A DNA stretch of 64,000 bases from Flammeovirga yaeyamensis (GTDB lineage: Bacteria > Bacteroidota > Bacteroidia > Cytophagales > Flammeovirgaceae), in NCBI RefSeq assembly GCF_018736045.1, contig NZ_CP076132.1, positions 2,899,501-2,963,500 on the forward strand, read 5' to 3'. The notes under the pieces are model-generated. The model was not told where the DNA came from and searched no databases. It saw only the letters and a program-made list of their open reading frames with translations. The first letter of the stretch is position 1. Every line of letters begins with the position of its first letter. Made by a program: the position numbers and the translations under genes. Positions 50,726 to 59,546 of this stretch are shown here, in pieces.

Positions 50726-53227
50726 CTATTCTTTTTTAGCTCTTACAGACATAAATATAGCAAAACCTAATAGGATCCAGCATAAGTAGCCCGCGATTTT
50801 AGATATTGTACCCCCAACAACGAAAGATACAGGATCAAAATCGAATGTGATCTCATGTTCTCCTGCAGGTAATTGAATACCTCTTAAAACATAATTGGCA
50901 CAAATAATATCTGTTTCTTTGCCGTCAATTTTAGCTACCCAACCTGCTGGATAGTATACTTCTGAAAAGACAGCAAAACCACCGTTTTTACTATTTGACT
51001 TATATTTTAATCTACGGTGACCGTATTCTGTTAATTCTACTTTATCGCCTTCTGATTTTGAAGTTTTGATTTCTTGATTAAAGCGAGTAACATTAACAAT
51101 CGCTTGTTTAGAAGGGTCTATTGATGCTAACGCCTCCATTTCTTCATCTGGAGTATTCACTTTTTCAATATGTTCTACAAACCATGCATTCCCTAAAGCG
51201 TTCGGGTTTTGTAATACTGCTTCTTTTTGAGGTCCAAGAATGGTGTATTTCATGTTCAGCATATTCAATGCAGGAATTTCTCTTACCTGAAGTGTATCTC
51301 CTTTTTGAACTGTATTTGCAAATACCTGAATTTCTCTGCTTAATTCTCTTTCAATTAAATCTTGATATCTACGAAGTTTCGCAGGGAAATAACCACCAAT
51401 TGATTTATGGAAGTAAGAAGTTTTTGCCTCATTAAATGTATTTTCAGTAAGGTTTAATACTCTAAAGTTAGGATCTTTATCTGCTAATATGTAAGTATCT
51501 GCAGGAGTTGCTTTGTGTGTCTGCTTGTTCGTATCTACTTTAAAAGATTCCTTATTGATATATCTTTTCGCTACACTCCAAACATCTCCTATAGTCAATA
51601 CTCCTACTAAACCTACTGCTAACCATAACTTCAATTTGTTCTTTGAGTACAGATAGAACACTCCACATGCCAAAGCAATCAAAATAAATGATCTTACTAC
51701 ATCTCCTCTAATCATAGAAATTCTTTCCGCTTCCATTGCAGAAGTTAAGTTTCTAATTAGATTAGCATCCTGTGTTTGGAACATTTGTGAGAATATTGCG
51801 GCATCTCTAGCCCCACTTACGTCCATAAAACCTGCTGCTACCCACATTATGATCAATAATCCACCAGTGGCTCCTGCTGCTTTGTAAGCTGCTTTTTGTG
51901 TTTTCTCATCCCAACCATCATTAATGATTTTGTTGAAACCTAAAGCGGCCCCAAGTGCCATCACTACACAACCAATACCTAAAGCCATCGCTGGCGTTCT
52001 GAATTTATTCATACCCGGTAGGATATCAAATAGTGTGTAGTTAAACCATTGCAAGTGTTTACCCCAAGCAAAGAACAGGGCCATTAATAAACTACTTATT
52101 AGCCATATTCTATCGCGTTTATCAAGTACAAACAATCCTAATATGAACAAGAAAGATAATATAGCCCCTTGATAGATTGGCCCACCGGTAAATGGTTGTT
52201 CACCAAAATATAATGGTAGTTTTATTTGAGATAATTGCTGAACTGCTTGTTGACCATAATTCTTAGAGATCATCGTTAAAAATGGTCCATCTTTCTCTAA
52301 AGTTTCTTGGCTACTACCCCCTAGAAAGTTAGGTGATATTAAGGTTAAAGACTCCATTTTCCCCTCAGACCAACTGAAAGCATAATCTTTATCCAAACCT
52401 TCTTCTGTATAATTATTTTCTTGACCAGCTTGTGCTGATAATTCTTTTTTACCTCGAATAGAGTATTCTGAGTATTCTTTAGTAGTCCACACTCTCCATA
52501 ATTGTGTAGAAGCACCTAATGAAGCAGCTAAAATACCGATAGGAATAACTCTAGTTAAAAAGACTTTAATTTCCCCGTTTTTGAAGTAGAAATACAGTTC
52601 AGACAAACCATACATCAAGCAAACAAAAATGAGGTAATAAGTAATTTGATAATGGGATGCTCTAATTTCTATACAAACACCAAATGCAAGTAAGGCTGCT
52701 CCCATCCACCACTTTTTATCAAAAAGCAATCGCATACCTCCAAGAACTAAGGCTGAATAAGCTATAGCATTCAGTTTTGTAATATGCCCTGCCTCTAATG
52801 AGGTAATGAAAAACGTATTGAAAGCAAATGCTGCTGAGATGAAGAATCCCACCCATGGTTTAACTCTAAAACACATTAACCCAATCCAAAGACAAATCAT
52901 TAAAGCAAAAACCGTCATTGGGTTTTCATATGTTTTATACAATCCCAAATTTGTTGCTAAATACATATAATGAGTTGGATCTCCTTGCAAGCTTGAGAAC
53001 AATAATTCTGGCATTCCAGAGAACATTGCAGTGTTCCATAAAGGAGGTTCACCAGTCCTTTTGGCTTCAGCTTGAGAGGCATGTGACATCCCTTCAAAAT
53101 GTATTAAATCACTTTGGTTTAATGATTTCCCATCGATAAATTCTGGGCTAAAATAGATGAATGTTAGAATAAAAAATGCAGGTATTGCGAGTACCCAATT
53201 ATACTTCTTAAAGTTAAACTTGTCCAT
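50726..53227 (-). CDS. YfhO-family polytopic membrane protein
   Basis: 833 aa. About 12-14 hydrophobic helices are spread from residue 12 to 545 and one lies at the C-terminus (GYLCWILLGFAIFMSV). The N-terminus contains the short acidic loops typical of GT-C enzymes (FSPEFIDGKSLNQSDLIHFEGM). A soluble domain with FAVFSEVYYPAGWVAKIDG at ~750 is the YfhO signature. YfhO proteins are implicated in glycosylation of cell-wall polymers in Firmicutes. In Bacteroidota they are conserved but poorly defined. The neighbouring glycosyltransferase and flippase genes support a surface-glycan role. Confidence 0.9.
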   Translation of the reverse strand: MDKFNFKKYNWVLAIPAFFILTFIYFSPEFIDGKSLNQSDLIHFEGMSHASQAEAKRTGEPPLWNTAMFSGMPELLFSSLQGDPTHYMYLATNLGLYKTYENPMTVFALMICLWIGLMCFRVKPWVGFFISAAFAFNTFFITSLEAGHITKLNAIAYSALVLGGMRLLFDKKWWMGAALLAFGVCIEIRASHYQITYYLIFVCLMYGLSELYFYFKNGEIKVFLTRVIPIGILAASLGASTQLWRVWTTKEYSEYSIRGKKELSAQAGQENNYTEEGLDKDYAFSWSEGKMESLTLISPNFLGGSSQETLEKDGPFLTMISKNYGQQAVQQLSQIKLPLYFGEQPFTGGPIYQGAILSFLFILGLFVLDKRDRIWLISSLLMALFFAWGKHLQWFNYTLFDILPGMNKFRTPAMALGIGCVVMALGAALGFNKIINDGWDEKTQKAAYKAAGATGGLLIIMWVAAGFMDVSGARDAAIFSQMFQTQDANLIRNLTSAMEAERISMIRGDVVRSFILIALACGVFYLYSKNKLKLWLAVGLVGVLTIGDVWSVAKRYINKESFKVDTNKQTHKATPADTYILADKDPNFRVLNLTENTFNEAKTSYFHKSIGGYFPAKLRRYQDLIERELSREIQVFANTVQKGDTLQVREIPALNMLNMKYTILGPQKEAVLQNPNALGNAWFVEHIEKVNTPDEEMEALASIDPSKQAIVNVTRFNQEIKTSKSEGDKVELTEYGHRRLKYKSNSKNGGFAVFSEVYYPAGWVAKIDGKETDIICANYVLRGIQLPAGEHEITFDFDPVSFVVGGTISKIAGYLCWILLGFAIFMSVRAKKE

Positions 53228-53310
53228 TAATATTTTTAGTTATGCTTAGAGTACTTTAGTTAAGTGTACTTCAAGTTTGAAAAATCTCACTTTATTATTT
53301 AGCATCCAAA

Positions 53311-54498
53311 CTACAAACTCATAATTTTTTCTAATTCTTCCTTGAGTTTTAATGCTTGTTGCTTTTCCTCAAATTGAGCCACTGCTTCTGCACGAATATC
53401 TTCCCTTTTAAAATCAAATGGTTGATCGATCCACTGTTGTAAAGCTTCTGCAAGGGCCTCTTCATTCATATCATCAATAAGTTTACCATTCTTATCATGG
53501 ATAATTTCTTTCATCCCTCCTCCATCTTTAAAAGCCATTACAGGTGTACCACAATACAGACTTTCCAACATCACATTAGGTAAATTATCTTCTCTACTTG
53601 GTAATACAAATAAATCGGCCGCAGAGTATGCCATAGCCATTTCTTCTACCGAATGAAGGCGACCAACAGCATGAAGATGATCAGATTCAAAAAGGTCTTT
53701 ATCATAATCCCCCACTACAAGAATGCTTACTTTCTCTTGCAAATCACACTTCTTTAAAGCATTGATCAATAACATTGCTCCTTTTCGAGTATTCGATATT
53801 CTTTCACTAACAAAAAGTAATACTTTATGATCTAATGGTAATTTGAACTTTTTTCTAACTTCAATTTGATCATGAATAATCACTTTTTCTGTTGATAACC
53901 CATACCTTGCCAATTTGTGATTAAACCTTCCAAGCAGCTCACTTTTTTTTGATAAATCCAATAACCATTGAGAAGGAGCCATTACTGTTAATTTTGTATC
54001 ATTTAGTGCCTTCTTTTTGATATTGTAAAAGAGTTGATCCACCTTGTTAAACTTTTTAAATCGTTCATGATCTTCATAATAATGAAATCCTCCTTGAAAA
54101 GGGTTCATATCGTGTAAATACCAGATTACTTTCTTATTGATGTTCTTAAAAAAGGATGGATAATTAATGAAATTGGCAACCCAATGTAAAATGACAATAT
54201 CAGCCTCTACAACAATTGGGTGTTTTTCTAATTTATACAAACTTAATGGTGAAGAAAATCCTTCGCATTGATCATCCTCCATATAAAAATGAGGTAAAAT
54301 CTTTAAGTTCTTGTAGATGGTAGAAATTCTCCTAAAGTTGATAGATGTTCCATAAGAGTAGATCTTTTTTTCCTCATTCCCTTCATCTCTGCACAAAACT
54401 TTCGAGTCTACTCCTAGTTGAAGTAATCCATTATGAAATCGTAAAGCAGCATTTGCAGCTCCACCACGTGGATATGTTGATATATGAACTACTTTCAT
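53311..54498 (-). CDS. Glycosyltransferase family 4
   Basis: 395 aa GT-B fold. The N-terminus HISTYPRGGAANAALRFHNGL is the glycine-rich acceptor-site loop. The C-terminal half has LFVSERISNTRKGAMLLINAL, a YSAADLFVLPSREDNLPNVMLESLYCGTPVMAF segment with the conserved nucleotide-sugar glutamate, and the GGMKEIIHD loop. It retains sugar stereochemistry and builds a polysaccharide; donor and acceptor are unknown. It is divergent from the flippase across a 148-bp gap. A CATATTTGCAC sequence on the minus strand (54537-54530) is a near-consensus promoter element for it. Confidence 0.92.
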   Translation of the reverse strand: MKVVHISTYPRGGAANAALRFHNGLLQLGVDSKVLCRDEGNEEKKIYSYGTSINFRRISTIYKNLKILPHFYMEDDQCEGFSSPLSLYKLEKHPIVVEADIVILHWVANFINYPSFFKNINKKVIWYLHDMNPFQGGFHYYEDHERFKKFNKVDQLFYNIKKKALNDTKLTVMAPSQWLLDLSKKSELLGRFNHKLARYGLSTEKVIIHDQIEVRKKFKLPLDHKVLLFVSERISNTRKGAMLLINALKKCDLQEKVSILVVGDYDKDLFESDHLHAVGRLHSVEEMAMAYSAADLFVLPSREDNLPNVMLESLYCGTPVMAFKDGGGMKEIIHDKNGKLIDDMNEEALAEALQQWIDQPFDFKREDIRAEAVAQFEEKQQALKLKEELEKIMSL

Positions 54499-54601
54499 TA
54501 ATTTAGCTTATGTTATCGATTTTATAGTGCAAATATGGTTACAATTAATAATCTTTGAAAAAATTAAAACTCTTTATTTTTTAAACTAAAACGAATACAG
54601 A

Positions 54602-54609
54602 TACTTTTG
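54602..54609 (+). promoter_or_regulatory. -7 element of the flippase operon promoter
   Basis: TACTTTTG followed by CAC matches TAnnTTTG and lies 37 bp before the flippase ATG; at the -33 distance there is only a T-run. Confidence 0.55.
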
Positions 54610-54646
54610 CACTGTTATTCGAAATCTATAAAACAAAATCAACCGA

Positions 54647-55984
54647 ATGGTCTCAAGTATATATCAAAAGTTTAACAATTGGATCAAAAAAGATGGCGTT
54701 TATTCCATTTTAAAAAATATCAATTGGCTCTTTTTTGATCGCATTCTTAGAATGCTAGGAGGCTTATTAATTAATGCTTGGGTAAGTAGATATTTAGGAG
54801 CTTATAATATGGGTATTTGGGATATTTCTCTAAGTGTAAGTAACCTATTTATTGTTTTTTCTGCTTTTGGATTTGAACGTCTACTTATCAAAAATCTAGT
54901 TGATGTTGATGACAATACTCGTAATCAACATTTATCTGTTGCTTTTACAGTTCGTTTAATCGTTTCTTTAGTTGCTTTCCTATTATCGGGTATTATTCTA
55001 CAATTACTAGCCGAAGGCAATTCTACAAGGATTATGATAGGATGGTTGATATCAAGTAGTATTTTCCTTTCAGTCTTTGATGTTATTACCACAAAGTTCC
55101 AAGCCGATCTATTATCAAAATATATTGTTATCGCTAAGGGAACAGGATTCATTATCGGCTCTTTATTAAAGGTTTATTTCATTTTAGAGAATTATCCTTT
55201 AGAATACTTTGTAGGATCATTCTTAATTGAACTTGTTATTGGTTTTATCATTTTGATGTATATCTACCTTAAGAAATATAATCACCATCAATATAAATTC
55301 ACCAAAAAAGTATTTTTAGAATATTGGTCCACCTTCTTTCCTTTACTCATTTCCAGTTTGGCCTATATCATTTACACTAAGGTAGATCAAATCATGATCG
55401 ATAGGTTATTGGACGAAACTGCTGTAGGTATATATACTCGTGCAGTTAAACTAAGTGATATATCAGTAGCCATCTATGCCATTATAGCGAACTCTTTATT
55501 CCCTGAATTAACCAAACAATCTCAGCAAGGGATTAAACAGTTACATCATTCTTTTGAACGACTTTCATCAATGTTAACAGGGGTTGCTTATGTAGGAGTC
55601 ATATTTGTTCTAATTAGTAGTCATTTTGTGATCAACCTACTTTATGGGGAGGAGTATCTTGGGGCAATTAGTAATTTAAATATTCTGATTTTAGGTTCAA
55701 TAGCATTATATAATGGAGGCATGAGAGGTAATTATTTGATTCTAAGAAATCAGAAGAAAATCATTCTAATTACCAGTTTTCTATCGATATTTATCAATGC
55801 AGCCTTAAATTATGTATTGATACCATTATATAGTACTAACGGTGCGGCAATTGCTTCTGTGATTACTTTATTCTCTACAAATATTTTTATCAACCTTCTT
55901 TTTAAAGAAACAAGAACGATTGGTAAGCTTCAATTGAGATCCTTATTCCTTTATTACTTCATTAAAAAATCGCTTAAAAAATAA
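54647..55984 (+). CDS. Polysaccharide flippase (Wzx/MATE-like, MOP superfamily)
   Basis: 445 aa with about 12-14 membrane helices. The N-terminus (LGGLLINAWVSRYLGAYNMG), the helix-6 region TKVDQIMIDRLLDETAVGIY and the C-terminal NYVLIPLYSTNGAAIASVI are typical Wzx/RfbX features. It flips lipid-linked oligosaccharide across the inner membrane. It starts a three-gene group: the stop overlaps the next ATG by one base. Coupling to glycosyltransferases suggests capsule, O-antigen or glycoprotein glycan assembly. Confidence 0.92.
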   Translation: MVSSIYQKFNNWIKKDGVYSILKNINWLFFDRILRMLGGLLINAWVSRYLGAYNMGIWDISLSVSNLFIVFSAFGFERLLIKNLVDVDDNTRNQHLSVAFTVRLIVSLVAFLLSGIILQLLAEGNSTRIMIGWLISSSIFLSVFDVITTKFQADLLSKYIVIAKGTGFIIGSLLKVYFILENYPLEYFVGSFLIELVIGFIILMYIYLKKYNHHQYKFTKKVFLEYWSTFFPLLISSLAYIIYTKVDQIMIDRLLDETAVGIYTRAVKLSDISVAIYAIIANSLFPELTKQSQQGIKQLHHSFERLSSMLTGVAYVGVIFVLISSHFVINLLYGEEYLGAISNLNILILGSIALYNGGMRGNYLILRNQKKIILITSFLSIFINAALNYVLIPLYSTNGAAIASVITLFSTNIFINLLFKETRTIGKLQLRSLFLYYFIKKSLKK

Positions 55985-56928
55985 TGACGAACGCTCCTAT
56001 TGCTTTATTTATTTATGATCGACCTGATCATTTAAAAAAGACGATTTTAGCTTTAAAAGAAAATAAAGAGCTATATCAATCGCCTTTGTATGTTTATGCA
56101 GACGGAGCAAAAAGTAATAGTACTAATGAGCAAAAAGAGAGGATTCGGAATACAAGAACTATTGTTAGAGAATTATTAAACGACCATCCTGATTTTAACC
56201 TTATTGAAAAAGACCAAAATAATGGATTGGCCAATTCTATTATCGGAGGTGTGACCGAACTAACAGAGAAATACGGAAAAGTAATTGTATTAGAAGACGA
56301 TATTATCAGCTCTCCTTTTTTTCTAAAGTACATGAATGACAGTTTAGAGGTATATAAAAATGATGACAACATTTTTCATATCAATTCCTATCTTCCTCAA
56401 TTCCCTAAATCAAAATCATTTGATCTAAAGAAAGATACATTTCTTTCTACTCATATGTCTTGTTGGGGTTGGGCGACTTGGAAAGAATCATGGCAATATT
56501 TTGATAACGACACAGAGAAAATCTATCAACAACTTATTGATAGAAATCTCATTGAAGAATTAGACCTTCACGGTCACTTTAAAGGGTCTGAACAATTAGT
56601 TAAGAATATCAATAGAGAAATTAAAACGTGGGCAATAAAATGGTCATCTTCGATTTTATTAAATAACGGTAAATGCCTAAATACCTCTCAATCACTATCA
56701 AATAATATTGGCACCGATGGAAGTGGTGAAAACTTTGTTGGAATTCCGATATGGGACCCTTATCAAACAAAAATTTACTATAACAAAGTCAACCCAAAAT
56801 CAATCAATAAAGATATTTCAATCGGTGATCTTTATTTCGAAAAATTTTATAAACATGTAAATGTAAAAGGGATAAAAAGAAAGCTTTATAAAATTTACTA
56901 TGCCTTAAAAAGGTATTCAAGTAGATAA
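55984..56928 (+). CDS. GT-A type glycosyltransferase
   Basis: 314 aa. The N-terminus IALFIYDRPDHLKKTILALKEN and the VIVLEDDI motif (a DxD-like metal site) mark a GT-A glycosyltransferase. The HMSCWGWATWKESW segment near the middle is a hallmark of the GT2/sugar-transferase group common in bacterial polysaccharide loci. It overlaps the flippase stop by one base, so translation is coupled. The sugar is unknown. Confidence 0.88.
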   Translation: MTNAPIALFIYDRPDHLKKTILALKENKELYQSPLYVYADGAKSNSTNEQKERIRNTRTIVRELLNDHPDFNLIEKDQNNGLANSIIGGVTELTEKYGKVIVLEDDIISSPFFLKYMNDSLEVYKNDDNIFHINSYLPQFPKSKSFDLKKDTFLSTHMSCWGWATWKESWQYFDNDTEKIYQQLIDRNLIEELDLHGHFKGSEQLVKNINREIKTWAIKWSSSILLNNGKCLNTSQSLSNNIGTDGSGENFVGIPIWDPYQTKIYYNKVNPKSINKDISIGDLYFEKFYKHVNVKGIKRKLYKIYYALKRYSSR

Positions 56929-56966
56929 ATCACTATATTGTGAGCCACAATTAATGAATATTACTT

Positions 56967-57608
56967 ATGGCAACTCTCATAGATCTGCTACAAAAACAGT
57001 CTCTACTAAAAGTATTACTCCACGCTAATTATTTAGTTAAGAAAGGGTTCTTAAAACAAATTGGGTGGAATGAAAGTATCAAAAGCTTTTCTTCTATCGA
57101 TCAAAATGGATCGTACATCCCTTGGTTTACCTACTCTGCTATTCATTTCCTTAAACAAAGGGATTTATCAAAATTAAATTTATTTGAATACGGAAGTGGC
57201 AACTCCACTTTATGGTTTTCTGATAGGTGTCAATCTGTTCATTCTGTTGAGCATGACAAGGATTGGTATATGAAAATCAAAAATAATATCCCCTCAAATG
57301 TCAAATATGTATTCAAAAGTCTGGAAGAAAATTATGAAGATACTGTCTTAGAATCTCCAAATTTATTTGATATCGTTGTCATTGATGGAAGAAAAAGGGT
57401 AAAATGTGCCTATGCATCCTTAGAAAAACTATCTGATAATGGAGTAATTATTTGGGATAACTCTGATAGAGAAATATACAATGAAGGCTATGAAATGTTA
57501 ATCAAGAAGGGCTTCAAAAGATTAGACTTTTATGGTTTAGCTCCTTCTTGTGGAGATCATTCATTAACGAGTATATTCTACCGCAAAGACAATTGTCTAG
57601 ATATATAA
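56967..57608 (+). CDS. Class I SAM-dependent methyltransferase-like protein
   Basis: 213 aa. LFEYGSGNSTLWFSDRCQSVHSVEHDKDW contains the glycine-rich SAM-binding loop and the following acidic residue. DIVVIDGRKRVKCAYAS resembles the FkbM-like and related SAM methyltransferases. It lies 38 bp after the glycosyltransferase in the same direction, so it may methylate a sugar in the same glycan. The gene ends one base before the stop of the convergent gldG gene. Confidence 0.75.
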   Translation: MATLIDLLQKQSLLKVLLHANYLVKKGFLKQIGWNESIKSFSSIDQNGSYIPWFTYSAIHFLKQRDLSKLNLFEYGSGNSTLWFSDRCQSVHSVEHDKDWYMKIKNNIPSNVKYVFKSLEENYEDTVLESPNLFDIVVIDGRKRVKCAYASLEKLSDNGVIIWDNSDREIYNEGYEMLIKKGFKRLDFYGLAPSCGDHSLTSIFYRKDNCLDI

Positions 57609-59276
57609 TTATCTTTCGTACCTCCTCCTTCTCAAATACACAAACAATACACCTAAAAGTGCTGTAACCACAACCGGTACACCTACATTCAACCACTGCC
57701 AAAAGGCTTTTTCTTCTCTTACTTTAAAAGAGTCTAGAGGGCGTAAGGTCACCTTCTTATTTCTAGCCATGATCAAACCGTCTTGATCAGTTAGATATTC
57801 TAAAGCGTTCATTACAAACTCTAAATTCGATAAGGTTTGTCCTCTATGACGGTCGAATTCTATGGATTCGACACTTCCGGTGATAGGGTTAAATTCGTTC
57901 TTTACAATATCGCCATCAGCAATCACAATTACTTTTGTAGGATGAACAGAGTTCTTAATTAAGGATTCTTTTGGAATTCCTCTTGGAGGGAATCGATTGG
58001 CGTAAAGCGATTTAAATGTCCCTTCTAATAAATAAGCGACAGGAATATGAGGTTTGGTAAATAGTTCTTTATTACTTGCTTCCTTAATCTCATCCAAAGA
58101 AATTAAATTCGGCATCGGGCGGATTCTAGAATAATTTGATGTAAACAATAAAGGTGTCTTTTTTATACCCACTGATTTAACTGTATCTAAAGAAGAAACG
58201 AACTTACCGTAAACCACATCCATATTTCTTACGATTGGATGTTCAGAGAAAGTATTTAAATAAGTATAATATGGCCAAGGTAACTTTTTGATATTGGCTT
58301 TATCACCAAAATTACCAGCGACCACCTCGATCAACCCTGCCTGTTGGTCTTGTATTAAATCCACATTAGTTCTTACTCCCAATCTAAAAATCAGATCTTC
58401 AATACCTAAATCATATCCAAAAGCATAAGTACCTCCTAAAGGAATCGAGTCTTTGTTCATTTGCACCTTATCCAAAAGGAACATCGCATTTCCTCCATTA
58501 ATCAAATACTGATCAATAAAATATTTATCTCTATTTCTGAAAGTCTTTTTAGGTTGAGCAATTATAGCGGCATCATATTTATTTAACTGTGATAAATCAG
58601 TCAGCCAATTGATTTGATATTTTTCTTGAAGACTTCCCGTTAACTCTTGTAACTCCTGAGGCTTCAATTCATCGTGACCTTGCACAATCGCAATTCTTTT
58701 CTCCTGAGTATTTGATAAATCTTTGATAACTGAAGCCAACTCAAATTCTACCCCTTCTATCGATTGGTTAATTTGTTCTTGAGCAGATTTAGCTTTATTC
58801 CCTTTCAGCAATAAAACTCCTTTTTGTTTATTCTTATAGGTGATTAATGCACCTGGATAAATCAAACGCTGTGTTTGTTCTCCATTAGCCCCCACATCGT
58901 ATAAAGTCGTTTGAGGAATACCTTTTTCAATTAATGATTTCTGAAATTGTTGTTTCTGTCTTACATCAGCAAAATCGTTCGGATCTATAAATCTAAAGTC
59001 CAATTGCCCATTGGCCTGTACTTTAAACTCTTCTAGAGTTTCTTGAATAGCCGTTTTCAAATGCTCAAATTCAGCATTCAAAGGTCCATCAAGATAAACA
59101 TCGATAGCTACCTTCCCTTCTAAATTACTTAATAACCTTTCTGTAGCCGGATTGATACTAAATCTCTTCTCTTCTGTTAAATCCCATCGGAAGAATAGTT
59201 TATCAGAATGAATGTTTAATAAAATCAATAGTAATGCTATTGATGAAAAAGTTAAAAGGTCTTCCCACTTACGCAT
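57609..59276 (-). CDS. gldG: Gliding motility protein GldG (ABC-type, Gld_substrate-binding)
   Basis: 555 aa. An N-terminal membrane helix (LTFSSIALLLILLNIHS) is followed by the family start DKLFFRWDLTEEKRFSINPAT, a large periplasmic domain and a C-terminal helix (VGVPVVVTALLGVLFVYL) with a basic tail. This is the layout of GldG, which with the GldF permease and GldA ATPase supports gliding in Bacteroidota. gldF is not adjacent: a complete intergenic region and cca lie upstream. The family also resembles IntraFlagellar-transport-like GldG homologues outside gliders. The full length indicates an intact gene. Confidence 0.9.
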   Translation of the reverse strand: MRKWEDLLTFSSIALLLILLNIHSDKLFFRWDLTEEKRFSINPATERLLSNLEGKVAIDVYLDGPLNAEFEHLKTAIQETLEEFKVQANGQLDFRFIDPNDFADVRQKQQFQKSLIEKGIPQTTLYDVGANGEQTQRLIYPGALITYKNKQKGVLLLKGNKAKSAQEQINQSIEGVEFELASVIKDLSNTQEKRIAIVQGHDELKPQELQELTGSLQEKYQINWLTDLSQLNKYDAAIIAQPKKTFRNRDKYFIDQYLINGGNAMFLLDKVQMNKDSIPLGGTYAFGYDLGIEDLIFRLGVRTNVDLIQDQQAGLIEVVAGNFGDKANIKKLPWPYYTYLNTFSEHPIVRNMDVVYGKFVSSLDTVKSVGIKKTPLLFTSNYSRIRPMPNLISLDEIKEASNKELFTKPHIPVAYLLEGTFKSLYANRFPPRGIPKESLIKNSVHPTKVIVIADGDIVKNEFNPITGSVESIEFDRHRGQTLSNLEFVMNALEYLTDQDGLIMARNKKVTLRPLDSFKVREEKAFWQWLNVGVPVVVTALLGVLFVYLRRRRYER

Positions 59277-59310
59277 AGAACAACTCTCAGATAATTAAAA
59301 AATTGAGTTA

Positions 59311-59341
59311 CAAAAATGATGGTTTATATAAATAAATCAAA
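59311..59341 (-). promoter_or_regulatory. Promoter of gldG
   Basis: On the minus strand TTTG (59341-59338), a 19-bp spacer and CATTTTTG (59318-59311) give near-consensus -33 and -7 elements 35 bp before the gldG ATG. Confidence 0.65.
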
Positions 59342-59409
59342 CTGCACCTCCATCGAAGATTTAAATGCTCATCATTTTTTTATTTTTTTAAAGATAAAAG
59401 CAGAAGATT

Positions 59410-59440
59410 CCTTGATTTTAGACCCTTAGCAAAATCAAAG
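59410..59440. repeat. Hairpin in the divergent gldG-cca region
   Basis: CCTTGATTTT (59410-59419) pairs with AAAATCAAAG (59431-59440), 9 of 10 bp, loop 11 nt. It lies between divergent promoters and has no T-run, so it is not an obvious terminator. Confidence 0.4.
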
Positions 59441-59505
59441 TCCAAGATTTTTAGGCTGAACTAAATAATTAAGCGACATTCACATCATATGTTTATTTTT
59501 TAATG

Positions 59506-59513
59506 TACTTTTG
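59506..59513 (+). promoter_or_regulatory. -7 element of the cca-hemE promoter
   Basis: TACTTTTG followed by CAT fits the consensus, 33 bp before the GTG start at 59547. Confidence 0.55.
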
Positions 59514-59546
59514 CATATTCAATTGGAATCTAGATCATTTTAAGTA

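Noticed and set aside
59316-59429. 37-codon frame starting ATG ATG in the gldG-cca gap
   Set aside because: Low-complexity product without signal or family, overlapping the gldG promoter and a hairpin; likely chance.
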